NCBI GenBank assembly: GCA_022823605.1
Contig: JAJEHS010000002.1
Span: forward strand, 62,001-126,000
Source: Paracoccaceae bacterium
Lineage (GTDB): Bacteria > Pseudomonadota > Alphaproteobacteria > Rhodobacterales > Rhodobacteraceae
DNA length: 64,000 bases
Direction: 5' to 3'
Made by a program: the position numbers and the translations under genes. Below are positions 1 to 10,542 of the stretch, piece by piece (position 1 is the first letter of the stretch; each line of letters starts with the position of its first letter). The notes under the pieces were generated by a model. The model was given only the letters and a program-made list of their open reading frames with translations. It did not search any database and had not been told where the DNA came from.

Positions 1-728
1 AGATTGATCCCCAGCAACTGGCTAAGGCTATTTCATCAACGGGCATAATTGGTGTACACAATGTACAAAAGGGAGCACTCTCAATAACCAACGCTACTGA
101 ATTGGGTGCTGTTTATGATCTGGATGAAATAATCGAGCTTACCTCTATGGCAAAGGATTTTGATCTGCCGGTCCATATGGATGGTGCCCGTTTTGCCAAT
201 GCTCTTGTAAAACTTGGTTGCTCACCTGCAGAACTGTCCTGGAAGACTGGTGTAGATATATTGTCCTTTGGGGGTACTAAGAATGGCTTGCTTGGAGTTG
301 AAGCCGTCATAATATTTGATCCCTCCCTTGCCTGGGAATTCGAACTTCGCCGAAAAAGGGGAGGACATCTTTTTTCCAAACACCGTTTTCTTTCAGCCCA
401 AATGAAAGCTTACCTGAAGGATGACCTATGGTTGCAACTGGCCCAAAAGGCAAATTCTGCAGCAGCCAAACTTTCTCGAGAACTCACCAATCAGGAAACC
501 GTGAAAATCGAACATCCCACGGATGTAAACATGGTGTTTCCTTCATTGCCGAGAGAAATTCACAACCTAGCTTTCAGCAAAAAGGCAGCGTATTATTTAT
601 GGCCACCGAATCAATCCCTTGAGGGTAATCCCAAGGAATCATTAAAAGCTAGAATGGTGTGCAACTGGTCTACAACAGATGAAGAGATAGAAACCTTCGT
701 CAATCTGGTCAAATCCTGCCAGGTCTGA
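1..728 (+). CDS. ltaE: Low-specificity L-threonine aldolase, C-terminal part (5' end outside window)
   Basis: PLP enzyme that cleaves L-threonine or L-allo-threonine to glycine and acetaldehyde. The frame is open from base 3, so the gene begins before the window and only the last ~240 residues are seen. The fold-type I hallmarks are present: HMDGARFANAL, whose Asp contacts the PLP ring, and SFGGTKNG, whose Lys forms the Schiff base. The C-terminus, with an RMVCNWST motif, looks complete. The in-frame TTG at 102 is not taken as the start because homologous sequence (a GIIGVHNVQKGALS-type stretch) lies upstream of it. The next gene is convergent, 35 bp away. Confidence 0.9.
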   Translation, partial: IDPQQLAKAISSTGIIGVHNVQKGALSITNATELGAVYDLDEIIELTSMAKDFDLPVHMDGARFANALVKLGCSPAELSWKTGVDILSFGGTKNGLLGVEAVIIFDPSLAWEFELRRKRGGHLFSKHRFLSAQMKAYLKDDLWLQLAQKANSAAAKLSRELTNQETVKIEHPTDVNMVFPSLPREIHNLAFSKKAAYYLWPPNQSLEGNPKESLKARMVCNWSTTDEEIETFVNLVKSCQV

Positions 729-763
729 CTATTCTCACCTGCACAATATTAGAATGTGATTGC

Positions 764-1351
764 TCATTTCGTCAAGTACCATTCCAGATAGTCCAAACGG
801 TCCTGACCCCAGAACACTTGACCATCAATCACATATGTTGGAGAACCAAATACATGATCTTCTTCAGCCCTTAAAGTGTTTTGCTGGAATATCTCCATGG
901 CCTGGTTATTGTCGGAATCAGCAATTTCAGGATCAAATCCAGCAGCTTTCAAACAATCCTGAACAACACTCGGGTTAGCTATGTCCCGCTCTTCGGCCCA
1001 ACATGCTGTCAGATAATTTCGAACAAGTTGTCCCTTGTCTCCCTGCTCATTTGGAGCATTGATTATGGTGAAGGATGCCGGTTTTGGATCTGTTGGCCAA
1101 AATTTCGGCTTTAAATTGACCGGCATCCCCGAATGCTCAGCAATTCTTTGGATTTCCTGCATGCGGTAATTTTGCCTTGAGATATGTCTATCCTTCGGGG
1201 GAAGTCCTCCGGTTTTGCCAAATAATCCCATAATATCCATTGGAAGATAATCAATTGCAACTCCATGGTGAGCAGCGATTCGTTCCAGCCGATCTCCGGC
1301 AAAATAGGTAAACGGAGATAGAACGGAAAAATAATATGAAATTGTTTTCAT
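764..1351 (-). CDS. 2-hydroxychromene-2-carboxylate isomerase / kappa-class GST-like (DsbA family)
   Basis: A 195-residue thioredoxin-fold protein of the HCCA isomerase (kappa GST) family. These enzymes use glutathione to isomerise 2-hydroxychromene-2-carboxylate in naphthalene-type degradation, but many members have no known substrate. The N-terminal SVLSPFTYF stretch holds the Ser (about residue 12) that aligns with the catalytic Ser, and the C-terminal FGSPTYVIDGQ loop carries the family's cis-Pro region. The frame could extend 15 codons upstream. ATG 1351 was chosen because GAGGA lies about 8 bases ahead of it. The gene is monocistronic and faces the threonine aldolase. The family call is firm; the substrate is unknown. 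Confidence 0.88.
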   Translation of the reverse strand: MKTISYYFSVLSPFTYFAGDRLERIAAHHGVAIDYLPMDIMGLFGKTGGLPPKDRHISRQNYRMQEIQRIAEHSGMPVNLKPKFWPTDPKPASFTIINAPNEQGDKGQLVRNYLTACWAEERDIANPSVVQDCLKAAGFDPEIADSDNNQAMEIFQQNTLRAEEDHVFGSPTYVIDGQVFWGQDRLDYLEWYLTK

Positions 1352-1636
1352 GGACAAATCCTCTAATGAAGTTGCTTTTGTTGGGGAAACTAGCAAATTG
1401 AAACCGGTTCTCGATTAATTTTTATGAAAAAAAGAACATTCAATAAAACAAAGTAATCAGAAAAGTATATAATACCAGTTGTTATTTTAGAGGTTTAATC
1501 AGCAGATTCCCATTTGGAAAAATACTTGGATATCTTTACTCACTTCCCTTACATTATTTTCACAAAAGCGTATTAATTTTCAGTTTCGTAATAAATTATT
1601 GCTCGGTTTCGTTTACATCAAGAACTATTCTAAATT

Positions 1637-2689
1637 ATGGAAAATTGGTTGATGTCTCCTTTTGCTAACCTGAAGCTCGTATCCGGAAATGCAAATCCGA
1701 ATCTGGCACAAAATATAGCCCAAAGTATCTCCTCTCAAACCGGGAGTGAAATAGGTCTTGTTCCGTCAAGAGTAGAAAGATTCAACGACAAAGAAGTTTA
1801 TGTTGAACTTTATGAGAATGTTCGTGGTGAGGACTTGTTCATCCTTCAATCGACTTCCAAACCGGCCAATGACCATCTGATGGAATTGCTCATAATTTCG
1901 GATACACTCAGGAGGTCATCCGCCACAAGGGTTACCGCAGTTATCCCCTATTTCGGCTATGCCCGTCAGGACCGAAGAACCAGGGCACGAACCCCCATTT
2001 CAGCCAAACTGGTAGCCAACTTGATTGCCCAGGCTGGGTGTTCCCGTGTTCTGACCATGGACCTTCACTCGGCCCAGATACAGGGATTTTTTGATATTCC
2101 TGTAGATAATCTCTATGCCTCACCGATTTTTGAAATAGATTTGAGAAGATTGTTTCAAAGCAATATGAACGATTTGGTTGTGGTGTCGCCGGATATCGGA
2201 GGTGTCGCCAGAGCACGGGAACTGGCCAAGAGATTGGGGGTTGATCTTGCCGTAATTGACAAACGTCGGGCACAACCCGGTGAAGTGGCCGAGATGAGTG
2301 TTATTGGGACTGTCAAGGGTCGAAAATGCATCTTGGTTGATGATATTTGCGACACTGCTGGAACCCTTTGCAAGGGAGCCAACTTGCTTGTTGAAGAGGG
2401 AGCAACTGAGGTACATGCTTACATTACCCACGGTGTTCTTTCAAATTCTGCTCACCAAAGAATTGAGGAATCTGCACTTAACTCGCTTGTTATTACCGAT
2501 ACAATTGAAATTGATACCGATCAACGGGAATCGCCCAAGATAAGGGTGTTGAGTACTGCACCCCTCTTTGCCAGAGCCATCTTGAGTATTGCAAGCGGTA
2601 CATCGGTTTCCAGCCTTTTCCAAGCCAAGAATATCGAGTGGCTTTATGGGAATAGTGATCTTCCTCTATTCAGAGGTACCAATTCGTGA
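1637..2689 (+). CDS. prs: Ribose-phosphate pyrophosphokinase
   Basis: Makes PRPP from ribose 5-phosphate and ATP for purine, pyrimidine, histidine, tryptophan and NAD synthesis; cytoplasmic. The 350-residue product shows the FGYARQDRR region, the DLHSAQIQGFF divalent-metal/ATP region and the PRPP-binding loop VDDICDTAGT, where most homologues have VDDMIDTGGT. It is longer than the usual ~315 residues, with a few extra residues at the N-terminus and about 20 after the usual end (tail ...EWLYGNSDLPLF). ATG 1652 is an alternative start and would remove five residues. No clear Shine-Dalgarno separates the two. The gene stands alone. Confidence 0.95.
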   Translation: MENWLMSPFANLKLVSGNANPNLAQNIAQSISSQTGSEIGLVPSRVERFNDKEVYVELYENVRGEDLFILQSTSKPANDHLMELLIISDTLRRSSATRVTAVIPYFGYARQDRRTRARTPISAKLVANLIAQAGCSRVLTMDLHSAQIQGFFDIPVDNLYASPIFEIDLRRLFQSNMNDLVVVSPDIGGVARARELAKRLGVDLAVIDKRRAQPGEVAEMSVIGTVKGRKCILVDDICDTAGTLCKGANLLVEEGATEVHAYITHGVLSNSAHQRIEESALNSLVITDTIEIDTDQRESPKIRVLSTAPLFARAILSIASGTSVSSLFQAKNIEWLYGNSDLPLFRGTNS

Positions 2690-2989
2690 TAACCGGATCC
2701 CTAAACCGGATACGAGTTGGAATCACCCTCTAGTTATCGGATACAAGGCAATATTGGTTTGGAATCCTGAATTTCAGTGAATTTTCCATGTATTTTTAAC
2801 TTATGGAACAATATCCAACAAAAATGCCGGGGTAAGTAGTGAAATGAAGTGGTAAAACACTTTTTCGAAGAAAATTGCACAAACTGCAAAATAGAAAATT
2901 CAAATTCAATAGCTCGGATATTCAGCCAATATTTCTCGCTCAAAAAAGATTTGAACCTATACTGGGCATAAATAAAAGGATGTAAAACA
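2690..2989. other. Intergenic, no gene seen
   Basis: A 300-base AT-rich spacer between prs and the toxin-antitoxin pair. Short CCGG-containing repeats lie just after the prs stop but form no convincing terminator. The 3' end carries the ribosome binding site AAGGATG for mntA. Confidence 0.6.
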
Positions 2990-3301
2990 ATGCATCAACT
3001 GATTGCCAACAAACAGACAGAAATCGCCATGATTTGCCAACGTTACAAGGTAGCAAGGCTGGAGGTGTTCGGTTCTGCTGCCAGAGCCACTGACTTCGAC
3101 CCCGCTACAAGCGACATCGATTTCTTGGTGGAGTACCCGAGGCCATTGCAACCTGGTTTTTTTGACCGCTGGTTGCAATTACAGAGAGATTTGCAGACGG
3201 TGCTTGAATGCAAGGTTGACCTGATGTTGAAAGGCGAAATAGAGAATCCTTATCTGAAACAATCCATAGATGAGGATCGGGAGGTGGTCTTTGAAGCGTG
3301 A
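2990..3301 (+). CDS. mntA: MNT-domain nucleotidyltransferase, antitoxin of a HEPN/MNT module
   Basis: A 103-residue minimal nucleotidyltransferase. In this family MntA neutralises the HEPN toxin HepT by transferring AMP units to a tyrosine in the toxin's RX4HXY motif. The catalytic signature is visible: GSAAR around residue 28, followed by SDIDFLVEY with the two metal-binding Asp residues, and a later Asp in KVDLML. The ribosome binding site AAGGATG is 8 bases before the ATG. The stop codon overlaps the expected start of the partner gene, the usual translational coupling in this module. The partner is frameshifted, so this antitoxin may have no target. Confidence 0.9.
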   Translation: MHQLIANKQTEIAMICQRYKVARLEVFGSAARATDFDPATSDIDFLVEYPRPLQPGFFDRWLQLQRDLQTVLECKVDLMLKGEIENPYLKQSIDEDREVVFEA

Positions 3302-3655
3302 GGCTGGGAAATTGCTACATGATATCCTGACGGCATGTGACCATATAACCAATTCACCAACAATTTGGATTGGCAAAGTTGGCATGGCAACATCCAGGTT
3401 CAAGCAGCAGTCGAGCGCAAATTCGAAAAAATTGGAGAGGGGCTGAATCGGCTACGTAGGCAACATCCTGAGTTGGCCTCACAAGTACCCGAGATTGGCA
3501 AAATGGTTGATTTCCGTAATTTCCTGATTCACGAATATCATCGTGTTGATCAGGAAATTGTCTGGCGTATTGTAAAGGATAATCTGCCCGATCTACAAAT
3601 AACCATACAAAAACTATTGGCCGAGTTGGATTCTCAACCGGACAACACCGACTAG
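3291..3655 (+). pseudogene. hepT: HEPN-domain RNase toxin HepT, broken by a one-base frameshift
   Basis: Reading from TTG 3291 gives LKREAGKLLHDIL then TACDHITN, the typical N-terminus of HepT. Near position 3351 the homology moves into another frame and continues as NLDWQSWHGNIQVQAAVERK and so on to the stop at 3655. The shift equals loss of a single base, most simply one T in AATTC. The toxin's catalytic/AMPylation motif RNFLIHEY (RX4HXY) is intact in the downstream frame. Without a frameshift only about 50 residues would be made (stop near 3444). The downstream frame alone could start at ATG 3365 but would lack the first helix. Sequencing error is the main alternative to a real inactivating mutation. 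Confidence 0.82.
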
Positions 3656-3662
3656 AAACCCG

Positions 3663-3710
3663 AAGACGATCCACCTCCCTTTTCTTGTGGCCATGGGGAA
3701 CTATCGTCTT
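3663..3710. terminator. Possible bidirectional hairpin between hepT and atpC
   Basis: An 8-bp stem, AAGACGAT pairing with ATCGTCTT, encloses a 32-base loop that itself contains CCAC/GTGG. It sits between the convergent ends of hepT and the atp operon, but there is no strong T-run on either strand. Confidence 0.3.
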
Positions 3711-3733
3711 GTCTTGATCTAAACTGGGGGCTG

Positions 3734-4123
3734 TCAGTGGGTAATATGGGCCTTCAGTGAAAGGGCATCCCCCAATCTCTTTTGAGCCTTGTCCTTTTCA
3801 TGCATTTCCTTGGTGCTTGCTGTCTTTTCCAACCGTTCCAAAAGATCATCCAGAACCGAGGAGGTAAACTCTTCTTCAAGGAAAACTTCATCAGCCAATA
3901 CGGTCACGCTGTCGGCAGTAACTTCGACAAATCCCCCAGCAACTACAAATCTCGATTCATCACCCTCAGCCCCCCTGGCCTTGACGAGTCCGGGGCGTAA
4001 ACTGGTTAGCATGGGAAGATGACCGTTCATGGCTGTCATGTCACCTTCCACACCGGGCAGATCTACTGCATCAACTTCAATCGAGGTTACACTTTTTTCT
4101 GGAGATACTAAATCAAAATGCAT
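3734..4123 (-). CDS. atpC: F1Fo ATP synthase epsilon subunit
   Basis: 129-residue epsilon subunit of the F1 central stalk. The N-terminal beta-sandwich reads MHFDLVSPEKSV, then GVEGDMTAMNGHLPMLTSLRPG, the family signature, followed by a C-terminal helical segment rich in E and K. The frame is open for another 122 codons upstream, but that stretch lies inside atpD on the same strand in another frame and is not homologous. ATG 4123 was chosen. It follows the atpD stop by 16 bases, with AGGGA in between. Last gene of atpHAGDC. Confidence 0.95.
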   Translation of the reverse strand: MHFDLVSPEKSVTSIEVDAVDLPGVEGDMTAMNGHLPMLTSLRPGLVKARGAEGDESRFVVAGGFVEVTADSVTVLADEVFLEEEFTSSVLDDLLERLEKTASTKEMHEKDKAQKRLGDALSLKAHITH

Positions 4124-4139
4124 GGCCAACAATATCCCT

Positions 4140-6474
<2,335 letters not shown>

Positions 6475-6498
6475 GACGATTAATACCTAGTTTCGTTC

Positions 6499-8037
6499 TC
6501 AGGAAAAATTGGCGGAGTAGGACCCAATGGCCTCTTTGATCTTGTCTTCCAACTCACCCTCAACCTTGCGGTCATTGGCAGTTATGTCCTCAAGGAGATC
6601 CTTGCAATTGGCCCTGAGGTGATTAATCAAACCCCGTTCAAATCGAACCACATCACCAATGTCAATATTATCAAGGAACCCGCCTGTCCCAGAGTAAATT
6701 ACGCAGACAATTTCGGCATTGGTCAATGGTGAATACTGCGCCTGCTTCATTAACTCGGTCAGTCTTGCTCCTCTGTTCAGCAACCTTTGGGTAGCGGCAT
6801 CCAAATCCGACCCGAACTGGGCAAAAGCAGCCATTTCACGATACTGGGCAAGTTCCAGCTTAACCGTACCAGCAACTGATTTCATTGCCTTGGTCTGTGC
6901 TGCCGAACCAACCCTGGAAACACTCAAACCGGTATTAACTGCAGGTCTGATACCTTGATAAAACAATTCTGTTTCAAGAAAGATCTGTCCATCGGTAATT
7001 GAAATCACATTAGTTGGAATGTAGGCTGACAGGTCACCGGCCTGGGTTTCAATAATCGGCAAGGCAGTCAATGATCCAGCCTTGAAATCCGGATTCAATT
7101 TGGCTGCCCGTTCCAAAAGCCTTGAATGGAGATAAAAGACGTCTCCTGGATAAGCTTCCCTTCCAGGAGGTCTCCTCAGGAGTAGAGACATCTGACGATA
7201 AGCAACAGCCTGTTTGGAAAGATCATCATAGATAATCAGCGCGTGCTTTCCATTATCCCTGAAGTATTCGGCCATGGCAGTAGCTGAATACGGGGCAAGA
7301 AACTGCATCGGAGCCGGGTCGGATGCTGTTGCTGCCACGATGATTGAATACCGCAGGGCATCATTTTCCTCCAGTTTCTTCACCAGTTGGGCTACGGTGG
7401 ATCTTTTTTGTCCCACGGCCACATAAATGCAGTACAGTTTTTTGGACTCATCATCACCTGCGGCATCGTTGTATGATTTCTGATTCAAAATGGTATCCAG
7501 AACCAATGCCGTTTTGCCTGTCTGGCGATCGCCGATGATCAATTCCCGTTGACCTCGACCAATTGGAATCATAGCATCCACTGATTTCAATCCGGTTGCC
7601 ATGGGTTCATGGACAGACCTTCTCGGAATAATGCCCGGGGCCTTTACATCTGCCACGGATCGCAAGCTGGTTTCAATCGGCCCCCTGTTGTCAATGGGAT
7701 TGCCCAGAGCATCCACAACCCGACCCAGAAGTTCTTCACCTACCGGTACATCAACAATGGCTTCCGTTCTTTTTACGAGGTCACCCTCCTTGATGTCACG
7801 GTCATCACCAAAAATGACAATACCGACGTTATCGACCTCAAGGTTAAGTGCCATCCCCCTGATTCCTCCTGGGAATTCAACCATTTCACCAGCCTGAATA
7901 TTATCAAGCCCGAAAACTCTGGCGATACCATCACCAACACTTAAAACCCGGCCAACTTCGGCTACTTCGGCTTCCTGGCCAAAATTCTTGATCTGGTCCT
8001 TCAGAATTGCTGAAATTTCAGAAGCTTGGATACTCAT
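6499..8037 (-). CDS. atpA: F1Fo ATP synthase alpha subunit
   Basis: 512-residue non-catalytic nucleotide-binding subunit of F1. Walker A GDRQTGKT is at residues 169-176, the [14 protein letters not shown] segment follows, and the arginine-finger region appears as [14 protein letters not shown]. Its ATG directly follows the atpH stop (GAGTAAATG), with AGAGG inside the end of atpH, so the two are translationally coupled. Length and sequence are normal for alphaproteobacteria. Confidence 0.97.
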   Translation of the reverse strand: MSIQASEISAILKDQIKNFGQEAEVAEVGRVLSVGDGIARVFGLDNIQAGEMVEFPGGIRGMALNLEVDNVGIVIFGDDRDIKEGDLVKRTEAIVDVPVGEELLGRVVDALGNPIDNRGPIETSLRSVADVKAPGIIPRRSVHEPMATGLKSVDAMIPIGRGQRELIIGDRQTGKTALVLDTILNQKSYNDAAGDDESKKLYCIYVAVGQKRSTVAQLVKKLEENDALRYSIIVAATASDPAPMQFLAPYSATAMAEYFRDNGKHALIIYDDLSKQAVAYRQMSLLLRRPPGREAYPGDVFYLHSRLLERAAKLNPDFKAGSLTALPIIETQAGDLSAYIPTNVISITDGQIFLETELFYQGIRPAVNTGLSVSRVGSAAQTKAMKSVAGTVKLELAQYREMAAFAQFGSDLDAATQRLLNRGARLTELMKQAQYSPLTNAEIVCVIYSGTGGFLDNIDIGDVVRFERGLINHLRANCKDLLEDITANDRKVEGELEDKIKEAIGSYSANFS

Positions 8038-8598
8038 TTACTCAACCTCTTGCATTGCATATTTCATGTTCATGAGTTTTGATTTTATTGAACTGTCAAT
8101 CATTCGGGATCCCAATCGAACAACCATGCCACCTATCAAACTGGGATCAAACTTTACCTCCAGTTTAATATCCTTGCCGGCCTTCTGTTTCAGTGCTTCA
8201 GTAATCTTGTCAAGCTCATCATCAGACAGTTCGTGTGCTGAAAGGATCTCGGCTGGAACAATACCCTTGTGTTCCGAAATCATTTTTTCTAATTGTTCCA
8301 GAATTAGCGGCAGGGCAAACAGCCTTCTCTTGGTTGCCAAAAGTGCCAGGGTATTCGTGAATAAATTGCTCAGCCCCATGCGGGTGGCTATTTCAACAAT
8401 TCCTCTTCTGGCGTCATCCCTGGTGTATATGGGTGAGGCTATGAGAACCCTTAGATCTTCGCTATCCTCGATCACTTGCTGTAAGGCGACAATTTCCCTT
8501 TCCAATTCTTCCAACATGCCTTCTTCAAGCATCAACTCGAATAAAGCCGTTGAATAGCGTGAGGATATACCTGCTGAAATTGACAAGTTTTCTGCCAC
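8038..8598 (-). CDS. atpH: F1Fo ATP synthase delta subunit
   Basis: 186-residue peripheral-stalk subunit (OSCP homologue) joining F1 to the b subunits. The family pattern is clear: RYSTALFELMLEEG near the N-terminus and the C-terminal segment KFDPSLIGGMVVRLGSRMIDSSI. The start is GTG 8598, preceded by AAGGGAATTAA. First gene of the F1 operon. The Fo genes (atpI, B, E, F) are not in the window, which is normal for alphaproteobacteria, where they form a separate operon. Confidence 0.95.
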   Translation of the reverse strand: MAENLSISAGISSRYSTALFELMLEEGMLEELEREIVALQQVIEDSEDLRVLIASPIYTRDDARRGIVEIATRMGLSNLFTNTLALLATKRRLFALPLILEQLEKMISEHKGIVPAEILSAHELSDDELDKITEALKQKAGKDIKLEVKFDPSLIGGMVVRLGSRMIDSSIKSKLMNMKYAMQEVE

Positions 8599-8707
8599 TT
8601 AATTCCCTTAAATTCCACCTAAACGTCTGATTAGAAACCTGTTGTATTTATTTGCCGAGACCAAGGGCAACTGCATTAAATTGCACATAGTACCCCGTTC
8701 AACTTAA

Positions 8708-8719
8708 ACCTAATTAGGT
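8708..8719. promoter_or_regulatory. 12-bp perfect palindrome upstream of atpH
   Basis: ACCTAATTAGGT lies about 110 bases upstream of the atpH start in the 242-base spacer between atpH and the methyltransferase gene. It could be an operator, but nothing else supports a function. Confidence 0.2.
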
Positions 8720-8840
8720 AAGATTGATGGAGGTTGCAATTGGTTTAAGAGAGAATTTTGTTAGACTCATACTTTCAGGACCAAGATAATTTTTGTGCAG
8801 ATCCAAAACTCATTACCATTTTGATGCAATGGCTACCGGA

Positions 8841-9605
8841 TCAGGACTGTTCCATACCAGTAACAGGTTTGGGTGTGGGGTTTTTCGCTCCCTTCAACAA
8901 TTCGAGCCCGCTCTTGACCGTTTCACCAATACCATGTTGACGAGTTAGAAAAATTCTTTTTCTTGCTACGATCAAATGTATGCCACCGACGACTTTTTGA
9001 TGCAGTTTCTTGCCTGTTTTCTCTATGGTCTTGGCCATTATCCTCAATGAACCGTCATTGCTTGGCGGTACCATCAAGGCCATCGAATGATGTTCTAGCT
9101 GCAATTTGTGTCGGGACAATATCGTTTCCAATTGACCATAGGAATAACTTCTTCCCCATCCATAGGGTGTGGAGGAGTTCATGGACCATACTCCTGACTT
9201 GCTGGGAACAATGATAAGCATGAGTCCCTCGGGAACCAGAACGCGCCAGCATTCAGAAAGCATGGCTGATTCATTCTCGCAGAATTCCAATCCGTGAAGC
9301 AGGATGGCTCGTTCGATACTTGCCGTCGGCAAAGGCCAATTGGATTCGAGCGTATGAACGGACATATTGGGTTTTCCGGCAGGCCATTTCTGACATTCCA
9401 ACGATTCGGGCATCAAATTGATCACCCTGGTGCCTTCCCCGAGAAATTGTCCTAATAACGGTAATGCAAAGCCATACCCCAACACACTGCCACTGACCTT
9501 ATCAGGCCAGATCTCTTTCGTTTCGGCAATAAGGGTTTCATTGACGAAAGATCCCAAATCAGTATGGAAATAAAAATGATTAAAATGGGTTACATCAGGC
9601 CGCAT
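8841..9605 (-). CDS. Class I SAM-dependent methyltransferase (type 11-like)
   Basis: 254-residue protein with a methyltransferase-11-like core: a glycine-poor motif I region (GSVLGYGFALPLLGQFL), an acidic/variable loop, then LLHGLEFCENESAML and ECWRVLVPEGLMLIIVP, which match motifs IV-V of Rossmann methyltransferases. The C-terminal ~60 residues are basic and family-specific. It is divergent from gloB with 64 bases between starts, an arrangement I associate with Rhodobacterales. The substrate is unknown. The degraded SAM-binding motif I means that activity cannot be assumed. Confidence 0.75.
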   Translation of the reverse strand: MRPDVTHFNHFYFHTDLGSFVNETLIAETKEIWPDKVSGSVLGYGFALPLLGQFLGEGTRVINLMPESLECQKWPAGKPNMSVHTLESNWPLPTASIERAILLHGLEFCENESAMLSECWRVLVPEGLMLIIVPSKSGVWSMNSSTPYGWGRSYSYGQLETILSRHKLQLEHHSMALMVPPSNDGSLRIMAKTIEKTGKKLHQKVVGGIHLIVARKRIFLTRQHGIGETVKSGLELLKGAKNPTPKPVTGMEQS

Positions 9606-9669
9606 GGTAATTACTTGTTGTTTTTAATTCGTTATTTCAATTTACAATCAACCCTGATAGGAATCAATC

Positions 9670-10431
9670 ATGACTATTAGCATAAAAACGATCCAGTGTT
9701 TGTCAGATAATTACGCCTATTTGATTCATAATGAAAGAATCGGTGAAACTGCCCTGATTGATGCCCCCGAGGCAGGTCCAATCATTGCTGAAATTGATTC
9801 GTCGGGATGGAATCTTGATTATATTCTGCTGACCCACCACCATTTTGATCATGTAGATGGTGTTGAAAAGCTTCGTCAGAATTATGGTTCCAAGATAATT
9901 GGAAACAAAAACGACAGAAAACGGTTACCCAACCTGGATATTGAGGTAACCGAAGAAAGCAGGCTGGTGATTTGTGGTCAGGAAGTGTCGGTTCTTGATG
10001 TACCGGGTCATACCATAGGGCATATTGCCTTTGTTTTTCCCGGAGCGGCATTTACGGCTGATTCTCTTATGGCTCTTGGTTGTGGCAGGGTTTTCGAGGG
10101 TACCTTTCCCATGATGTGGAATAGTTTGCAGAAAATAGCGACCCTACCCGGAGATACGATGATTTATTCAGGCCATGAATATACCTTGTCCAACGGTGCT
10201 TTTGCCTTGACCCTGGAAACGGGCAATCCCGAGTTGATCACCCGCGTGGAAAGGGAGAAGGAACAAAGGAACAAAGACTTGCCCACTGTCCCTTCCAAAC
10301 TTGATCTGGAATTGCGTACCAATCCCTTCATGAGAGCTGGCTTGCCTGAAATGAAAACAATTATCGGCAGTCCCGACATGAGTGACGAGGAGTGCTTTGC
10401 CGAAATCAGAAAGAGGAAGGATCAATTTTAA
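9670..10431 (+). CDS. gloB: Hydroxyacylglutathione hydrolase (glyoxalase II)
   Basis: 253-residue metallo-beta-lactamase-fold enzyme that hydrolyses S-D-lactoylglutathione to D-lactate and glutathione in methylglyoxal detoxification. The metal-binding motif THHHFDHVDG starts at residue 55. The bridging Asp (TADSLMALGCGRVFEG) and the SGHEYT histidine, diagnostic for GloB, are present, as is the C-terminal NPFMR glutathione-binding region. AGGAA precedes the ATG. Usual length. Confidence 0.95.
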   Translation: MTISIKTIQCLSDNYAYLIHNERIGETALIDAPEAGPIIAEIDSSGWNLDYILLTHHHFDHVDGVEKLRQNYGSKIIGNKNDRKRLPNLDIEVTEESRLVICGQEVSVLDVPGHTIGHIAFVFPGAAFTADSLMALGCGRVFEGTFPMMWNSLQKIATLPGDTMIYSGHEYTLSNGAFALTLETGNPELITRVEREKEQRNKDLPTVPSKLDLELRTNPFMRAGLPEMKTIIGSPDMSDEECFAEIRKRKDQF

Positions 10432-10542
10432 TTTTTTTTCGATTGAAATTTATTTTATATGAAATTTATGTTCCTGATATTATTTTGTAACGAGCATTAA
10501 TTGTGATCAAAACAATAAACTAAATTTTAGGAGACCTTATAG

